Positions 63,720 through 64,000 of a DNA stretch of 64,000 nt are shown in pieces (position 1 is the first letter of the stretch; each line of letters opens with the position of its first letter). The notes beneath the pieces are model-generated. The model was given only the letters and a program-made list of their open reading frames with translations, did no database searches and was not told the origin of the DNA. The DNA is from Dongia deserti (GTDB lineage: Bacteria > Pseudomonadota > Alphaproteobacteria > Dongiales > Dongiaceae): NCBI RefSeq assembly GCF_003574735.1, contig NZ_QORW01000014.1, positions 62,001-126,000 of the forward strand. Reading direction: 5' to 3'. The translations under genes and the position numbers were made by a program.

Positions 63720-64000
63720 TCAGAACCGCCAGCCGTGGAAGGTCAGGTCGCGCTCGACGTCCTCAAGATGCTTGGGTGTGGAGACATGGTACCACTCGCC
63801 GTCATGGCGAATGCCATAGAGCCGCCCTTCCTCGATCGCGCGGTCCCACAGCACGTTGGCCGAGAACGCACCCTTCGGTGCGTCGCGGAACAGGCGCGGA
63901 TGGCACAGCTGAATGCCGGCATAGAGGAATGGCGCCACCTGCCGCTCCGGCCGCCGCGTCAGGCGACCGAGCGGGTCCATCAGGAAGTCGCCCATCCCGT
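63720..64000 (-). CDS. Nucleotidyltransferase family protein, C-terminal part (5' end outside window)
   Basis: Only the last ~93 codons lie in the window; the frame is open to the right edge. The part begins GDFLMDPLGRLTRRPE and contains FLYAGIQLCHPRLF and WYHVSTPKHLEDVERDL, the closing segments of the sugar-phosphate nucleotidyltransferase fold. Closest in type are MurU-like (N-acetylmuramate-1-phosphate) and mannose-1-phosphate transferases. In alphaproteobacteria this gene commonly precedes addB, together with a phosphotransferase and tsaE, which would be to the right of the window. The Met at 63995 is internal. Confidence 0.85.
   Translation of the reverse strand, partial: GMGDFLMDPLGRLTRRPERQVAPFLYAGIQLCHPRLFRDAPKGAFSANVLWDRAIEEGRLYGIRHDGEWYHVSTPKHLEDVERDLTFHGWRF

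Noticed and set aside
61498-63819. Long plus-strand open frame (773 codons) within addB
   Set aside because: It is the antisense of addB, with no recognisable domain or ribosome site.
1-64000. tRNA, rRNA, CRISPR, insertion sequence, prophage or integrative element
   Set aside because: No cloverleaf or CCA-end region, regular spaced repeats, transposase, integrase or phage gene was recognised on either strand. The palindromic repeats lack a transposase in this window.

Overview
The window is 64 kb of GC-rich chromosomal DNA, packed with genes on both strands. I see no rRNA, tRNA, CRISPR array, insertion sequence or phage gene. Family content and gene order point to an alphaproteobacterium: pyrF / trpF-trpB-trpA-accD-folC facing trxA-addA-addB, a homospermidine synthase, a GTG-started Pmp3 peptide, a CtaA-type heme A synthase, and GC-rich palindromic intergenic repeats. 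I cannot fix order or genus from the sequence alone.

Layout. 1-2260: the end of malate synthase A, then a D-threonine-aldolase/D-serine-dehydratase-like PLP enzyme. 2206-10100 (minus): a complete leucine/isovalerate degradation operon (isovaleryl-CoA dehydrogenase, methylcrotonyl-CoA carboxylase beta, methylglutaconyl-CoA hydratase, carboxylase alpha, HMG-CoA lyase). An amine-oxidase-like flavoprotein is fused to its end by an ATGA overlap. 10357-15138: an old-yellow-enzyme/N-methylproline-demethylase-like flavoprotein, a cytidine-deaminase-fold enzyme, heme A synthase and a COG0523 metallochaperone GTPase. 15356-19581: a spermidine/putrescine-type ABC importer. 19585-22866: a frameshifted sulfite-oxidase-like gene, ketopantoate reductase, a TfoX C-terminal-like protein and a decayed DUF2167 gene. 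22870-31918: a second amine-oxidase flavoprotein, a ChaC-like enzyme, an EamA transporter, a DUF2125 protein, homospermidine synthase, a LuxR-type regulator, a class III aminotransferase and a MarR regulator. 32079-38040: nucleotide-sugar genes, a Pmp3 peptide, mutL, a small methyltransferase and two VOC proteins. 38053-42498: a tandem AAA ATPase divergent from a coupled metallopeptidase/ATP-grasp pair. 42673-49216: a VOC-bicupin fusion, an EEP hydrolase, another VOC protein, an MttB-family methyltransferase, and a PCu(A)C copper chaperone flanked by two serine-protease lipoproteins. 49445-64000: the housekeeping block of pyrimidine, tryptophan, fatty acid, folate, thioredoxin and AddAB recombination genes.

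How the genes work together. Polyamine and amine metabolism recurs: importer, two gamma-glutamylputrescine-oxidase-like flavoproteins, putrescine-type aminotransferase and homospermidine synthase all lie within about 29 kb. Methylated-amine chemistry is also hinted at, by the demethylase-like flavoenzyme and the MttB homologue. Three families of GC-rich palindromic repeats sit in intergenic gaps, and one copy lies in frame inside addB. The least understood locus is the AAA ATPase / HExxH peptidase / ATP-grasp ligase group at 38-42.5 kb.
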